A stretch of 60,257 nucleotides of DNA from Phycisphaerae bacterium. GTDB taxonomy: Bacteria > Planctomycetota > Phycisphaerae > SM23-33. The translations under genes were made by a program, and so were the position numbers. Every line of letters begins with the position of its first letter. Position 1 is the stretch's first letter. The notes under the pieces are model-generated. The model did not search any database and was not told where the DNA came from. It was given only the letters and a program-made list of their open reading frames with translations. The stretch is from positions 1 through 60,257 of the forward strand of contig DRGC01000096.1 in NCBI GenBank assembly GCA_011050235.1, written 5' to 3'. Shown here piece after piece: positions 34,459 through 43,116 of the stretch.

Positions 34459-35782
34459 TGGTTGCCTTCCGTGCCCCGGCCGGCGTCGACACAATGGCCG
34501 CGACCGTGTAGCCGAGGCTTTCGACGGCCTGGCGGATCGTGTTCTCGTCCAAATCGCCCCCGATGATGACGGCTTGTCCGGCGCGAAGGTCCACGTTGAC
34601 CGAACGGATGCCGGGCGATTCCAGAAGCGCCCGCCGGACCGCGTCGGCGCAATGGCTGCACGTCATGCCGGAGATGTCCACGGTGACCGAGGCCGACCCG
34701 GGTTCATCATGATCGTGCGCCGCCTCGTCTGCGCTGTGATCGTCGGGGTCGCCGGGGCTGGGCCGGCGAACCATCGCCAACACGATGACCGCCAGCAGCA
34801 CCACAGCCGAGGCGATCTGCAGCCACATCGGTATCATCTCCATGCCGACGGGCTTGGGGTCCCAGTGCTGCATGTCGAACAAGGCGTCCAGAAGCAGGCC
34901 CGATCCGACGGCCATCCCCGCCACCGTCAGCAGGTAGACCCCGGCCGTGCGCGGGCCCATGGTCTTCCAGACCGTGGCGATCGTCGCGGCATTGGTGGCC
35001 GGGCCCGTCATCAGAAACACCAGCGCCGCACCGGGCGAGACGCCCTTGGTGATCAGCGCCGCAGCCACCGGCACGGACGCCGTCGCGCAGACGTAGATTG
35101 GGATGCCCAGGGCCATCATGATCAGCATCGCTCCGATTCCGCCGGCCAGCACGCCGCCGAGCTTGCCGACGAAGAAGTCCGGTGGCACAAGCGACGAGAT
35201 CAGCGCCGCCACCACCAGCCCGATCAGCAGCGCCCGCCCGATGTCGCGGGCCAGCACGACAAAACCGTAGTGGAAGATCCGTATCAGCCAGTGGCGCTGC
35301 ACGCTGTCGGTGCAGCATTCGTCCTGGCAGGCGTCCGCCTTGGCGGCCTCGGTGTCGCGAGGCTCGATCGCGTCGGCGATGCCTCCGCCAACGATCCCGC
35401 TGATCAGCGCCACGACCGGCCGAAAGACGGCGTAGACCGGGCCCAGCAGGCTGAACGTCACCACAAGGCTGTCCACACCCGTCTGCGGTGTCGAGATCAG
35501 AAACGCCGTCGTCGCGCCGCGGCTGGCCCCGTGGCGGCGAAGCGAGGCCGCCACCGGGATCACCCCGCACGAACACAACGGCAGCGGCACGCCGAACGCC
35601 GAGGCCTTGATGATCGGCCAGGGGCCCCGCCCGCCGAGGTGCCGCTCGACCCACGCCGGCGAGATCAGCTCGTTCAGCACGCCCGCGATCAGAAAACCGA
35701 ACAGCAGGTACGGCGACATCTGACCCACGATCCGCCAGAAGCCCTCGAGGAACTGCAGAAACTCTTGTAGCACGTTATCCAT
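34448..35782 (-). CDS. SO_0444-family metal efflux permease with C-terminal HMA domain
   Basis: A 444-residue protein. About ten hydrophobic helices contain the permease-family signatures GVPLPLCSCGVIPVAASLRRHG and, in the second half, VFLMTGPATNAATIATVW. This is the pattern of the DUF318/ArsP-like SO_0444 family proposed to export Cu, Zn or As. A His/Asp-rich stretch (DDHSADEAAHDHDE) then leads to a heavy-metal-associated domain with GMTCSHCADAVRR (residues ~385-400). A Cys-rich loop DACQDECCTDS sits mid-protein. It lies between rubrerythrin and desulfoferrodoxin, which suggests metal handling linked to oxidative stress. The transported ion is not certain. Confidence 0.88.
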   Translation of the reverse strand: MDNVLQEFLQFLEGFWRIVGQMSPYLLFGFLIAGVLNELISPAWVERHLGGRGPWPIIKASAFGVPLPLCSCGVIPVAASLRRHGASRGATTAFLISTPQTGVDSLVVTFSLLGPVYAVFRPVVALISGIVGGGIADAIEPRDTEAAKADACQDECCTDSVQRHWLIRIFHYGFVVLARDIGRALLIGLVVAALISSLVPPDFFVGKLGGVLAGGIGAMLIMMALGIPIYVCATASVPVAAALITKGVSPGAALVFLMTGPATNAATIATVWKTMGPRTAGVYLLTVAGMAVGSGLLLDALFDMQHWDPKPVGMEMIPMWLQIASAVVLLAVIVLAMVRRPSPGDPDDHSADEAAHDHDEPGSASVTVDISGMTCSHCADAVRRALLESPGIRSVNVDLRAGQAVIIGGDLDENTIRQAVESLGYTVAAIVSTPAGARKATNDQ

Positions 35783-35803
35783 TTGTCATCTCGTTAGCAG
35801 GCG

Positions 35804-36352
35804 CTATGCGAATGTCTCGTACAGTTCCTTTTTCGATCCACAGATCGGGCACTTGTCGGGCAGGTCGCCCTCGATGGTGTGGCCGCAGACGGTGCAGATC
35901 TGCACCGGGCCCAACTCGACATCCTTGCCGCTATCGACGGCGTCTTTGGCTCGCGTATACATGTCCGCGTGGATGCGCTCGGCCGCGAGGGCAAAGTTTA
36001 TGCTCTTTATGGCGGCCTTTTCGTCCTGCATCTTAGCCACTTCGAGATAGGTCGGGTACATCTCGTTGATCTCGAACGTCTCGCCCGCAATCGCCCCGGC
36101 GAGGTTCTCACTGGTCGAGCCCAGCCCAAAGCCCCCGCCCGAGGCCACAAGGAACGCCCCGGCCACGTCGCCCATCGCCTTGAAGTGGCCCGTGCCGTGG
36201 GCCTGCTCGGCCCGGGAGATCGCCCGAAACAACCTAGCCACATTGGGAAACTTGTCGGCCTCGGCCTTGAAGCCCCAGATCTTGTACCGCAGGTGCGCCA
36301 TCGACTCGCCACCGAACGCGCTGCGAAGATTACCAGCCGTCATGTCATGCAT
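35804..36352 (-). CDS. rbr: rubrerythrin
   Basis: A 182-residue peroxidase of anaerobes. The ferritin-like diiron domain includes FGGESMAHLRYKIWGFKAEAD, RAISRAEQAHGTGHFKAMG and AAERIHADMY, with the expected Glu and Glu-x-x-His ligands. The C-terminal rubredoxin-like domain has CTVCGHTIEGDLPDKCPICG. It would reduce hydrogen peroxide with electrons from NADH via a rubredoxin. The start at 36352 (ATG CAT GAC) has AGGAG seven bases upstream. It is first in the stress cluster, 21 bp before the permease gene. Confidence 0.93.
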   Translation of the reverse strand: MHDMTAGNLRSAFGGESMAHLRYKIWGFKAEADKFPNVARLFRAISRAEQAHGTGHFKAMGDVAGAFLVASGGGFGLGSTSENLAGAIAGETFEINEMYPTYLEVAKMQDEKAAIKSINFALAAERIHADMYTRAKDAVDSGKDVELGPVQICTVCGHTIEGDLPDKCPICGSKKELYETFA

Positions 36353-36409
36353 GATCCGTCTCCTGTCCCAAACGAATGCCCATGGTCACGTTCGCCCAGA
36401 CACGTTGTC

Positions 36410-36418
36410 ACTATAGCA
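36410..36418 (-). promoter_or_regulatory. extended -10 promoter element upstream of rubrerythrin
   Basis: On the minus strand TGCTATAGT matches the extended -10 pattern TGnTATAAT except for one base. No strong -35 is seen. The predicted leader to the rubrerythrin start is about 50 nt. Confidence 0.4.
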
Positions 36419-36464
36419 CTTTGCCCCGCCCGTCCCGAACGAATCTGAAATGCACAGACGGACG

Positions 36465-37448
36465 TCAGTCCGCGTAGCCGTCGGGGTGGCCGTTGTGCCA
36501 CGCCCAGGCGTGTTCGATGATCGTGCTCAGCTCGGCCCGTTTCGGCCGCCAGCCCAGCCCGTCCATCGCCCGCTGCGACGAGGCGATCAGTCGCGGCGGG
36601 TCGCCCGGGCGGCGCGGCCCAACCTCGGCCGGAATCTTGCTGCCGGTCACCTGGCGGGCCGTCTCGATCACCTGCCGGACGCTGAAGCCCGCCCCGTTAC
36701 CGAGATTGTAGGCGTCGGCGCAGCCCCGCCCGATGCGCTCAGCCGCCAGCACGTGGGCATCGGCCAGGTCGCACACGTGGATGTAGTCGCGCACGCACGT
36801 GCCGTCATCGGTCTCGTAGTCGTCGCCGAAGATGCTCATCTGCTCGTGCTTGCCCATCGCGACCTGCAGCACCAGCGGGATCAGGTGTGTCTCGGGGCGG
36901 TGGTCCTCGCCGATATCGCCCGCCGGGTCGGCCCCGGCGACGTTGAAATATCGCAGCGAAATGAACCCCATCTTGTAGGCCTGCGCGTACGCCCGCAGCA
37001 TCCACTCCACGCACAGCTTGCTGGCCCCGTAGGGGTTGATCGGATCGAGGCGGTCGTCTTCGTCGATCGGCATCCGCTCAGGCTGGCCGTAAACCGCCGC
37101 CGTCGACGAAAACACCATCCGACCCACGCCCGCCTCGCGCATCGCATCCAGCAGCATCAGGCCGATCAGTGTGTTGTTGCGGAAATACTTGTCGGGCTCG
37201 GCGACCGACTCGGCCGCCTCGATAAAGGCCGCCAGGTGGATCACCGTGTCGATGGCGTGGTCGCTCATCGCCGCCCGCATCGCGCGGCCGTCAGCGACAT
37301 CGGCGACGACCAGCTCGGCCTCGCTGACGGCTGTGGCGTGACCCTTGCAGAGGTTGTCGACCACCACACACCGATGGCCCGCCTCCGCCAGCGCACGCGT
37401 GACGTGCGATCCGATGTAGCCCGCCCCGCCTGTCAGAAGAACGTTCAT
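36465..37448 (-). CDS. galE: UDP-glucose 4-epimerase
   Basis: A 327-residue short-chain dehydrogenase-type epimerase. The NAD loop is MNVLLTGGAGYIGSHVTRAL. The catalytic pair is Y and K in NPYGASKLCVEWM, preceded by VFSSTAAVYG. The C-terminus has RPGDPPRLIASSQRAMDGLGW, which fits GalE closely. It interconverts UDP-glucose and UDP-galactose for surface polysaccharides or galactose use. It is divergent from the first of three large paralogues, with 68 bp between the starts. A fragment of its 5-prime end is duplicated at 41251-41276. Confidence 0.92.
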   Translation of the reverse strand: MNVLLTGGAGYIGSHVTRALAEAGHRCVVVDNLCKGHATAVSEAELVVADVADGRAMRAAMSDHAIDTVIHLAAFIEAAESVAEPDKYFRNNTLIGLMLLDAMREAGVGRMVFSSTAAVYGQPERMPIDEDDRLDPINPYGASKLCVEWMLRAYAQAYKMGFISLRYFNVAGADPAGDIGEDHRPETHLIPLVLQVAMGKHEQMSIFGDDYETDDGTCVRDYIHVCDLADAHVLAAERIGRGCADAYNLGNGAGFSVRQVIETARQVTGSKIPAEVGPRRPGDPPRLIASSQRAMDGLGWRPKRAELSTIIEHAWAWHNGHPDGYAD

Positions 37449-37488
37449 CCGCCGGCGATTATACGCCAGGCCAAAGCCGTTGCAATCG

Positions 37489-37502
37489 CCCCGTCGGCGG
37501 GG
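37489..37502. promoter_or_regulatory. short hairpin in the galE / paralogue 1 divergent region
   Basis: CCCCG, a four-base loop TCGG, then CGGGG. It lies 14 bp before the start of paralogue 1 and is repeated before paralogue 3. It may affect translation of the downstream gene or just be part of the duplicated segment. Confidence 0.4.
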
Positions 37503-37516
37503 ACAATGCACAGACC

Positions 37517-39115
37517 ATGGGCGACAACACCAACGCAGGGCCTCCCCAGCCTCTCCAGCAGCCCCGCCGCTGGCTGACGGGCAAGCGGCTGTTGTGGATG
37601 GGGCTGTTGATCGTGCTCGTCTTGCTGGCCGCAGCCGCCTATTGGCCGGTGGATTACAGCCTGAAAGTCTCCCCGGAGACCACCTACCTCACCGGCCCGC
37701 TGCGAGAGGATGGGACGGTCGATTACGTCGAAGCACTTCGCCGGCTCGGGGTCGACCACATCGCCACCGACGAAAACGCCGTCCGGCTGTTCGCTCAGGC
37801 CTTTGGGCCAAGCTTGTGGTTACCTGAAACGCTCGACGATGCGCTGGCGGAACTGGGCCTGCCACCTCTGCCGGCCGGCGGCGATTACTTTGTCCGTTTC
37901 CAGAAGTTCGTGAAGACCTTGCCGGCCGATCAGCAGGAGTTCGTCGCCGCCGCCGACGTCCTGGCTGCAGCGATAAAGACCCCCTGGTCGGCCGACCAGT
38001 ATCCGCGCATTGCCCAATGGCTGGCCGACATCGATGAGCCGTTGGCTCTGATTGTTCAGGGCGCCGAGCGTCCGCACTTTTGTCTCCCCGTCGTTCCTCA
38101 CGAAGCGACGACTCTACTTGATGTGCTGCTGTCCCCTCACCTGGCCTCTCTTCGCGATGCCGACAGGGCGCTTACGGCCCGCGCGATGCTGCGGGCGGGC
38201 CGGGGCGACCTCGACGGCGCCCGATCTGACCTGCTGGCCTGCCATCGCATGGGGCGGCTTGTCGGGCGACACTGGACCGTCCTCAGCTATATGGCCGGCA
38301 TTGGTATCGAAAGGAGGGCCTATGACGCCCATCTCGCTTTGGTGAAAACCGGCCGCCTCTCGCGCGAACAGACAGCGGTGATGCTGGCCGACCTGCAGGC
38401 CCGGCCGCCTGTACGCTCCTTTGCTGACCACCTTGAGCAGGGCGAACGTTTACTCATCTTGGACCAGATTCAACAGATGCTCAGGGGCGAAACGTCGGAG
38501 CTCGGGGACCTGAATATCATCGGTCACAGGAACGTCAACTTGAACATCGCCCTGCGCATGGCCAACGAGTGCTGGGGGGGGATGATCGCGGCGATGGGCA
38601 AGGCCGACTACGGCGAGTACTGTCTGGCCTATGATCAGTGGGGGCGTGATGCCGAGAAATGGTTCACCGGCGAGGAGGTGCCCGATCGGGATGAGTCGAT
38701 CGACTATGCGCTCTACCGGGCAAAGTTCATCGCATTGAGCCTGAGCGGCAATCTCGGCCGCCCCACACTGTCACGGATTGTCGGTACCAAGGCGATACAG
38801 TACAGCATACCATCGATGAGTCATATTCGCGCTCTTGAAGAGCGCTTTCGCACGTGGGATGAGTTGACGAAGCTTGCCCTGGCGCTGTCGCTGCATAAGC
38901 ACGACCACGGCCAATATCCCGACGATCTGGCCGCGCTGGCGGGGGATTATCTGCCGGCCGTGTTCAAGGACCGTTTCACGGGCGACCCGCTGCACTACCA
39001 GCGGCAGGGGCAGGGGTACCTGCTCTACAGCGTCGGATGGGACCAAATCGACGACGGCGGCCTCAACGCCGACGGCGAGCCGGCAGAGGATGACCTTGCC
39101 ATTCAAATCAAATGA
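37517..39115 (+). CDS. membrane-anchored paralogue 1 with pseudopilin-like C-terminus
   Basis: A 532-residue protein. A short cytoplasmic N-terminus (MGDNTNAGPPQPLQQPRRW) is followed by one membrane helix (residues ~25-44, LLWMGLLIVLVLLAAAAYW), so most of the protein lies outside the cytoplasm. After a conserved SPETTYLTGPLREDGTVDYVEAL comes a long helical region of unknown fold. The last ~80 residues (LTKLALALSLHKHDHGQYPDDL, then DPLHYQRQGQGYLLYSVG and DDGGLNADGE) strongly resemble the C-terminal part of GspG-type pseudopilins, including an acidic, possibly calcium-binding loop. No prepilin peptidase site is present. The function is unknown. Two paralogues follow downstream. Confidence 0.75.
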   Translation: MGDNTNAGPPQPLQQPRRWLTGKRLLWMGLLIVLVLLAAAAYWPVDYSLKVSPETTYLTGPLREDGTVDYVEALRRLGVDHIATDENAVRLFAQAFGPSLWLPETLDDALAELGLPPLPAGGDYFVRFQKFVKTLPADQQEFVAAADVLAAAIKTPWSADQYPRIAQWLADIDEPLALIVQGAERPHFCLPVVPHEATTLLDVLLSPHLASLRDADRALTARAMLRAGRGDLDGARSDLLACHRMGRLVGRHWTVLSYMAGIGIERRAYDAHLALVKTGRLSREQTAVMLADLQARPPVRSFADHLEQGERLLILDQIQQMLRGETSELGDLNIIGHRNVNLNIALRMANECWGGMIAAMGKADYGEYCLAYDQWGRDAEKWFTGEEVPDRDESIDYALYRAKFIALSLSGNLGRPTLSRIVGTKAIQYSIPSMSHIRALEERFRTWDELTKLALALSLHKHDHGQYPDDLAALAGDYLPAVFKDRFTGDPLHYQRQGQGYLLYSVGWDQIDDGGLNADGEPAEDDLAIQIK

Positions 39116-40853
39116 TCCGACTTTGCCGGATGGGCCCGCCCCCGAGTTGCCGGCCGATCACCCTCGGGCCAGGAAGCGCAAGCGTCGGCGCAGAGCACTT
39201 CTGCTGCTGATTGCCCTGATCGTCTATTTGCTCTACGCCTACTGGGCGGATGAATACGGCATCACGGTTTCGCCGGAGACGACATATCTCACCGGCCCGT
39301 TGCGACCTGACGGCACCGTCGATTATTTTCGGGCACTGCAGGAGCGACTCAGTGAGGGCATCACGCCCGAGAACAACGCTGCGCCGCTCCTGCTGAGGGC
39401 GTTCGGCCCGAGGGGTGTTCCCGAAGATGCTCGCGACGACATCCTGGCACAACTCGGCTTGCCGAGTTTGCCGGAAGATGGAAGGTACTTCACTAACTTG
39501 TGGGATTATGCCGACTCGCTGCCGTCGGCGGAACGGGCCGCCTTACTGGGCGGGTCCAGTGTGATCGACGAGTATGATTGGCTGGTGGTGAAAGCGAGGG
39601 GTGGCCCCTGGTCGGCCGAGCGGCATCCGCTGCTCGCCCGTTGGCTGGCGGCCAACGATCTGGCCCTGGCCCTGGTCGTTCAAGCCTCGCAGCGCCCTCA
39701 CTCCCGTTTCCCGCTGATCGAATCCAAGCAGTCGCCTTGGCGGACGGGACTGTCTTTCAGTACGGTCCACGGCAAACTTCACGACGCGGTCCGGGCGCTG
39801 ACCGCGCGGGCACAACTGAGACTGAGCGGCGATGATTGGCGGGGCGCGCTGCAGGATGTGCTGGCCTGTCACCGCCTGGCGCGTGTGTTGGCCCAAGAGG
39901 GGTTGCTTGAGGTGGTGACCGCAACTGCCCTCGAAGCTCTGGTGTGCCAGACCGACATCGGTATGGTCACAAGCGGCCGGCTGTCGCCGGATGAGTTACG
40001 CGCACTTCTTTTTGAACTGCAACAACTGCGGCCAATGAGGCGTCCGGCGGACGCCTTGATGGCAACCAGCAGACTGGCCGGGCTGGCGTTTACCACGGCG
40101 TTGGCCCGCGGCTACGATATCGACGCGTTCTTTCCCCAACCTGTAATGAGCGCTAACGGTGAGTTCGACGTTGTCTTCTCGCCCAGTCACCAAGGGGACG
40201 TGCGATATCCACTGCAGTGGGATGTGATCCTGCGGATGCAGAACGAGCACTACAATCGCCTCATAAAGGCCATGAACTTGGCGCGTTTCTCAGACTCCCT
40301 GGCGGCCTGTGAGCAGATCGAACAGGAAGTCGCCCCCGAAGAACAGGCGCCCACAGGCCTGTTCCGGATGCTGTCGGAACTGATCAATTGGCTGAACTCG
40401 TTGCGCGGTGTGAGTGCCTCTCCCGCGCCCGGCAAGACCGGGCTGGGCAAGGACATCGAACGCTTCAAGGCGGCGGCCCGACTGTCGCGATGGGGCGGGC
40501 GGCCCCTCCGAGGCTACGCATCGCGACAGGCTGGCCGGGTGCTGTTGCGCATGGCCGGCGTCCAGGGAAGCGGGAGACTACGAGCCCTGCATGAGTGGGC
40601 GGCGATGTACGGTGAATTGACGAGATTGGCGATCGCCCTGGAGTTGTACAAGCATGACGAGGGCCAATATCCCGACCGCCTGGCCGCGGTGGCGCTGACA
40701 TACGTGAAAGCCGTCCCCTTGGACCGGTTCGTGGACAAGCCCCTTGAATATCGTCGCGTCGGAAAGGGCTACTTGCTCTACAGCGTCGGGCTGAACCAAA
40801 TCGACGATGGCGGCATCAACGCCGACGATGACATCGTCGTCCAGGTCAAGTAA
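39090..40853 (+). CDS. membrane-anchored paralogue 2 with pseudopilin-like C-terminus
   Basis: A 587-residue, more diverged member of the same family. A basic N-terminus (RARKRKRRRRALLLLIALIV) leads into one membrane helix. It is followed by the shared ITVSPETTYLTGPLRPDGTV, and at the C-terminus by ELTRLAIALELYKHDEGQYP, PLEYRRVGKGYLLYSVGLNQ and DDGGINADDDIV. The start ATG at 39090 lies inside the end of paralogue 1 (26-bp overlap, different frame), with AGAGG directly before it; the frame continues further upstream without support. The close overlap indicates one transcript with paralogue 1. No enzyme motif was recognised. Confidence 0.72.
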   Translation: MTLPFKSNDPTLPDGPAPELPADHPRARKRKRRRRALLLLIALIVYLLYAYWADEYGITVSPETTYLTGPLRPDGTVDYFRALQERLSEGITPENNAAPLLLRAFGPRGVPEDARDDILAQLGLPSLPEDGRYFTNLWDYADSLPSAERAALLGGSSVIDEYDWLVVKARGGPWSAERHPLLARWLAANDLALALVVQASQRPHSRFPLIESKQSPWRTGLSFSTVHGKLHDAVRALTARAQLRLSGDDWRGALQDVLACHRLARVLAQEGLLEVVTATALEALVCQTDIGMVTSGRLSPDELRALLFELQQLRPMRRPADALMATSRLAGLAFTTALARGYDIDAFFPQPVMSANGEFDVVFSPSHQGDVRYPLQWDVILRMQNEHYNRLIKAMNLARFSDSLAACEQIEQEVAPEEQAPTGLFRMLSELINWLNSLRGVSASPAPGKTGLGKDIERFKAAARLSRWGGRPLRGYASRQAGRVLLRMAGVQGSGRLRALHEWAAMYGELTRLAIALELYKHDEGQYPDRLAAVALTYVKAVPLDRFVDKPLEYRRVGKGYLLYSVGLNQIDDGGINADDDIVVQVK

Positions 40854-41250
40854 GCGATCTTACGTAAGTCCGTAGGGATCGAGCCGTCAGCTAAGGCCCA
40901 AAGGGCCGTCTTGCATAGCCCAGGGCGAAGTCGTGAGCGTGAGCGCAGCGAGCAGTCGAACGGCGAGCCCTGGGGAATGTATCGGCCAATGGAAAAGCCC
41001 CAACGGGGCGCCTTGACGATGGTCTCAATCGCATGGCCGACAAAGCCAAGACACCCCTGCGGGGCTTGCTGCAATGCCGACGATAACCCAGGGCTTGGCC
41101 TGACGGCCTACGCCCTGGGCTACACAAGGGACCCCGCTGGGGCCCAACGAATCAACAAGGCCGCCCAAGAGATGTCGCACAGGTCGCAGATCCGCCGGGG
41201 CGGGTCGCACGCCCGCCGGGCTGAGGGCCCGCCAAGCCCTGCAAACTTAA
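40854..41250. repeat. gene-free, palindrome-rich repeat region
   Basis: About 400 bp without a credible gene between paralogues 2 and 3. It holds a series of short hairpins: GCCCC-AAC-GGGGC at 40997-41009, CCCC-TGC-GGGG at 41054-41064, CCCC-GCT-GGGG at 41132-41142, and a longer one, CCCAGGGC (41087-41094) against GCCCTGGG (41112-41119). Such spacing of small GC hairpins around CCAACGGGGC- and GCCCTGGGC-type motifs recalls dispersed non-coding repeats seen in planctomycete-like genomes. Whether it is present elsewhere in this genome is not known. Confidence 0.55.
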
Positions 41251-41276
41251 CCCGCCCCGCCTGTCAGAACGTTCAT
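41251..41276 (-). pseudogene. remnant of the galE start codon region
   Basis: These 26 bp read ATG AAC GTT CTG ACA GGC GGG GCG on the minus strand, the same as the first codons of galE at 37448 except for one missing CTT codon. The homology continues across the intergenic sequence up to the start of paralogue 3, matching 37420-37516. Only this stub of galE was copied, so it is a footprint of the duplication that produced paralogue 3. Confidence 0.75.
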
Positions 41277-41344
41277 CTGCCCGCGATCGTGCGCCAGGGC
41301 AAAGGCGTTGCAATCGCCCCGTCGGCGGGGACAATGCACAGACC

Positions 41345-42934
41345 ATGAGTGACGACACCAACGCGGGGCCTCCCCAGCCGACCGAACAGCCCCATCGCTG
41401 GCTGACGGGCAAGCGGTTGTTGTGGATGGGGCTGTTGATCGTGCTGGTCTTGCTGGCCGCGGCAGCCTATTGGCCGGTGGATTACAGCGTGAAAGTCTCC
41501 CCGGAGACCACCTACCTCACCGGCCCGCTGCGAGAGGATGGGACGGTCGATTACGTCGAAGCGCTTCGCCGGCTCGGGGCCGACCATATCGCCACCGACG
41601 AAAACTCCGTCCGGCTATTCGCTCAGGCCTTTGGGCCTGACTGGTGGGTGCCTCACGTCCTGCACGACGCGCTGACGGAGTTGGGCCTGTCGCCTCTGCC
41701 GGCTGGCGGCGATTACTTTGTCAGTTTCCGGAAGTTCGTGAAAACCTTGCCGGCCGATCAGCAGAAGCTCGTCGATACCGACGGCAATGAGTTGGATACC
41801 TATGAGTTTCTGGCCATGGCGAGGAAAACGCCCTGGTCGGCGGACCAGTATCCGCGCATTGCCCGATGGCTGGCCGACATCGATGGGTCGTTGGCTCTGA
41901 TTGCTCAGGGCGCCGAGCGCCCGCACTTTTGCCTCCCAATTGTTCCCCGCGACGCTGAAGGCCTGTATGCGGTACTGCTTCCCCACGTGGGCCGCCTTCG
42001 CGACGCCACCAAGGCGCTTGGAGCCCGCGCGATGCTGCGGTCGGCCCGGGGCGACATCGACGGCGCCCGGGCCGACCTGCTGGCCTGCCATCGCATGGGG
42101 CGGCTTGTCGGGCGACACTGGTCTCTCATCAGTTGTTTGGTCGGCATTGCCAGCGACTCGATAGCCTATGGCGGGGATCTAGCTTTGCTGAAAACCGGCC
42201 GTCTCTCGCGCCAACAGACAGCGGCGATCCTGGTCCACCTGCAGGCCTTGCCGCCCGTGAGGCCCGTCGCAGACAGTTTCCAGCAGAGCGAACGTCTCTT
42301 TGTCTTGGATGCCATTCAAGAACTGGCCGGGAGCACAGCTTCGGAGCGTGCGGAGTTTGCGGAGTTTACGGAACAGCACGCTATCGATCGCAGAAACATT
42401 AACTGGAACATCCCTCTCCGCATGGTCAACGAGTACTTTGGGGGCTTGATCGCGGCGATGAGCAAGGCTGACTACAGCGAGTACCGTTCGGCCTATCAGC
42501 AGTGGGAGCATGACACTGAGAAATTGCTCGCCGACAAGGGCATGCCTGATTCGGATGAATCGAGCGGCAATCTCGGCCGTCCCGAGCTGTCACGGATTGC
42601 CGGTGTTGCGGTGATACAGTACTTCATACCATCGCTGTATCGCGCTCGCGACTTGGAAGAGCGCTTGCGCATGCGGGATGAGTTGACGAAGCTCGCCCTG
42701 GCGTTGTCGTTGTATAAACATGACCACGGCCAATATCCTGACGATCTGGCCGCTCTGGCCGGGGACTATCTCCCGGCCGTGTTCAAGGATCGTTTCACGG
42801 GCGACCCGCTGCACTACCAGCGGCAGGGGCAGGGGTACCTGCTCTACAGCGTCGGGCGGAACCAAACCGACGACGGCGGCCTCGACGCCGACGGCGAGCC
42901 GGCAGAGGATGACCTTGTCGTTCACATCAAGTAG
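41345..42934 (+). CDS. membrane-anchored paralogue 3 with pseudopilin-like C-terminus
   Basis: A 529-residue near-copy of paralogue 1. The first ~115 residues (including the membrane helix and SPETTYLTGPLREDGTVDYV) and the last ~90 (DELTKLALALSLYKHDHGQYP to DDGGLDADGEPAED) are almost identical to those of paralogue 1, while the middle differs at many positions. This mosaic points to duplication followed by divergence or partial gene conversion. The upstream segment is also a copy, including the hairpin and the stub of galE. The role is unknown; the C-terminal pseudopilin-like domain suggests an extracytoplasmic binding function. Confidence 0.75.
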   Translation: MSDDTNAGPPQPTEQPHRWLTGKRLLWMGLLIVLVLLAAAAYWPVDYSVKVSPETTYLTGPLREDGTVDYVEALRRLGADHIATDENSVRLFAQAFGPDWWVPHVLHDALTELGLSPLPAGGDYFVSFRKFVKTLPADQQKLVDTDGNELDTYEFLAMARKTPWSADQYPRIARWLADIDGSLALIAQGAERPHFCLPIVPRDAEGLYAVLLPHVGRLRDATKALGARAMLRSARGDIDGARADLLACHRMGRLVGRHWSLISCLVGIASDSIAYGGDLALLKTGRLSRQQTAAILVHLQALPPVRPVADSFQQSERLFVLDAIQELAGSTASERAEFAEFTEQHAIDRRNINWNIPLRMVNEYFGGLIAAMSKADYSEYRSAYQQWEHDTEKLLADKGMPDSDESSGNLGRPELSRIAGVAVIQYFIPSLYRARDLEERLRMRDELTKLALALSLYKHDHGQYPDDLAALAGDYLPAVFKDRFTGDPLHYQRQGQGYLLYSVGRNQTDDGGLDADGEPAEDDLVVHIK

Positions 42935-43116
42935 CGGGGGTGAGCGTGTCGAGATAGAATAGTGGACGCTGGCAGGGCGTTTGGCCGGCGGATTTGTACA
43001 ACGTGTGTCACGGATGAACGTAATTGGCACGGGCGATTTTCTGGAATCGCTCGGGCCTGATGCTGCGCGCGCTGAACGCGATACAAAAGACCCAATGTTG
43101 AGATGACGACAGAGCC

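Noticed and set aside
33368-35770. Open frame of 800 codons on the plus strand across ferritin, desulfoferrodoxin and the permease
   Set aside because: It spans three well-identified genes on the other strand and shows no domain; an antisense artefact of GC skew.
40859-40868. CTTACGTAAG palindrome after paralogue 2
   Set aside because: Only 10 bp without T-tract or repeat copies seen; could be chance.
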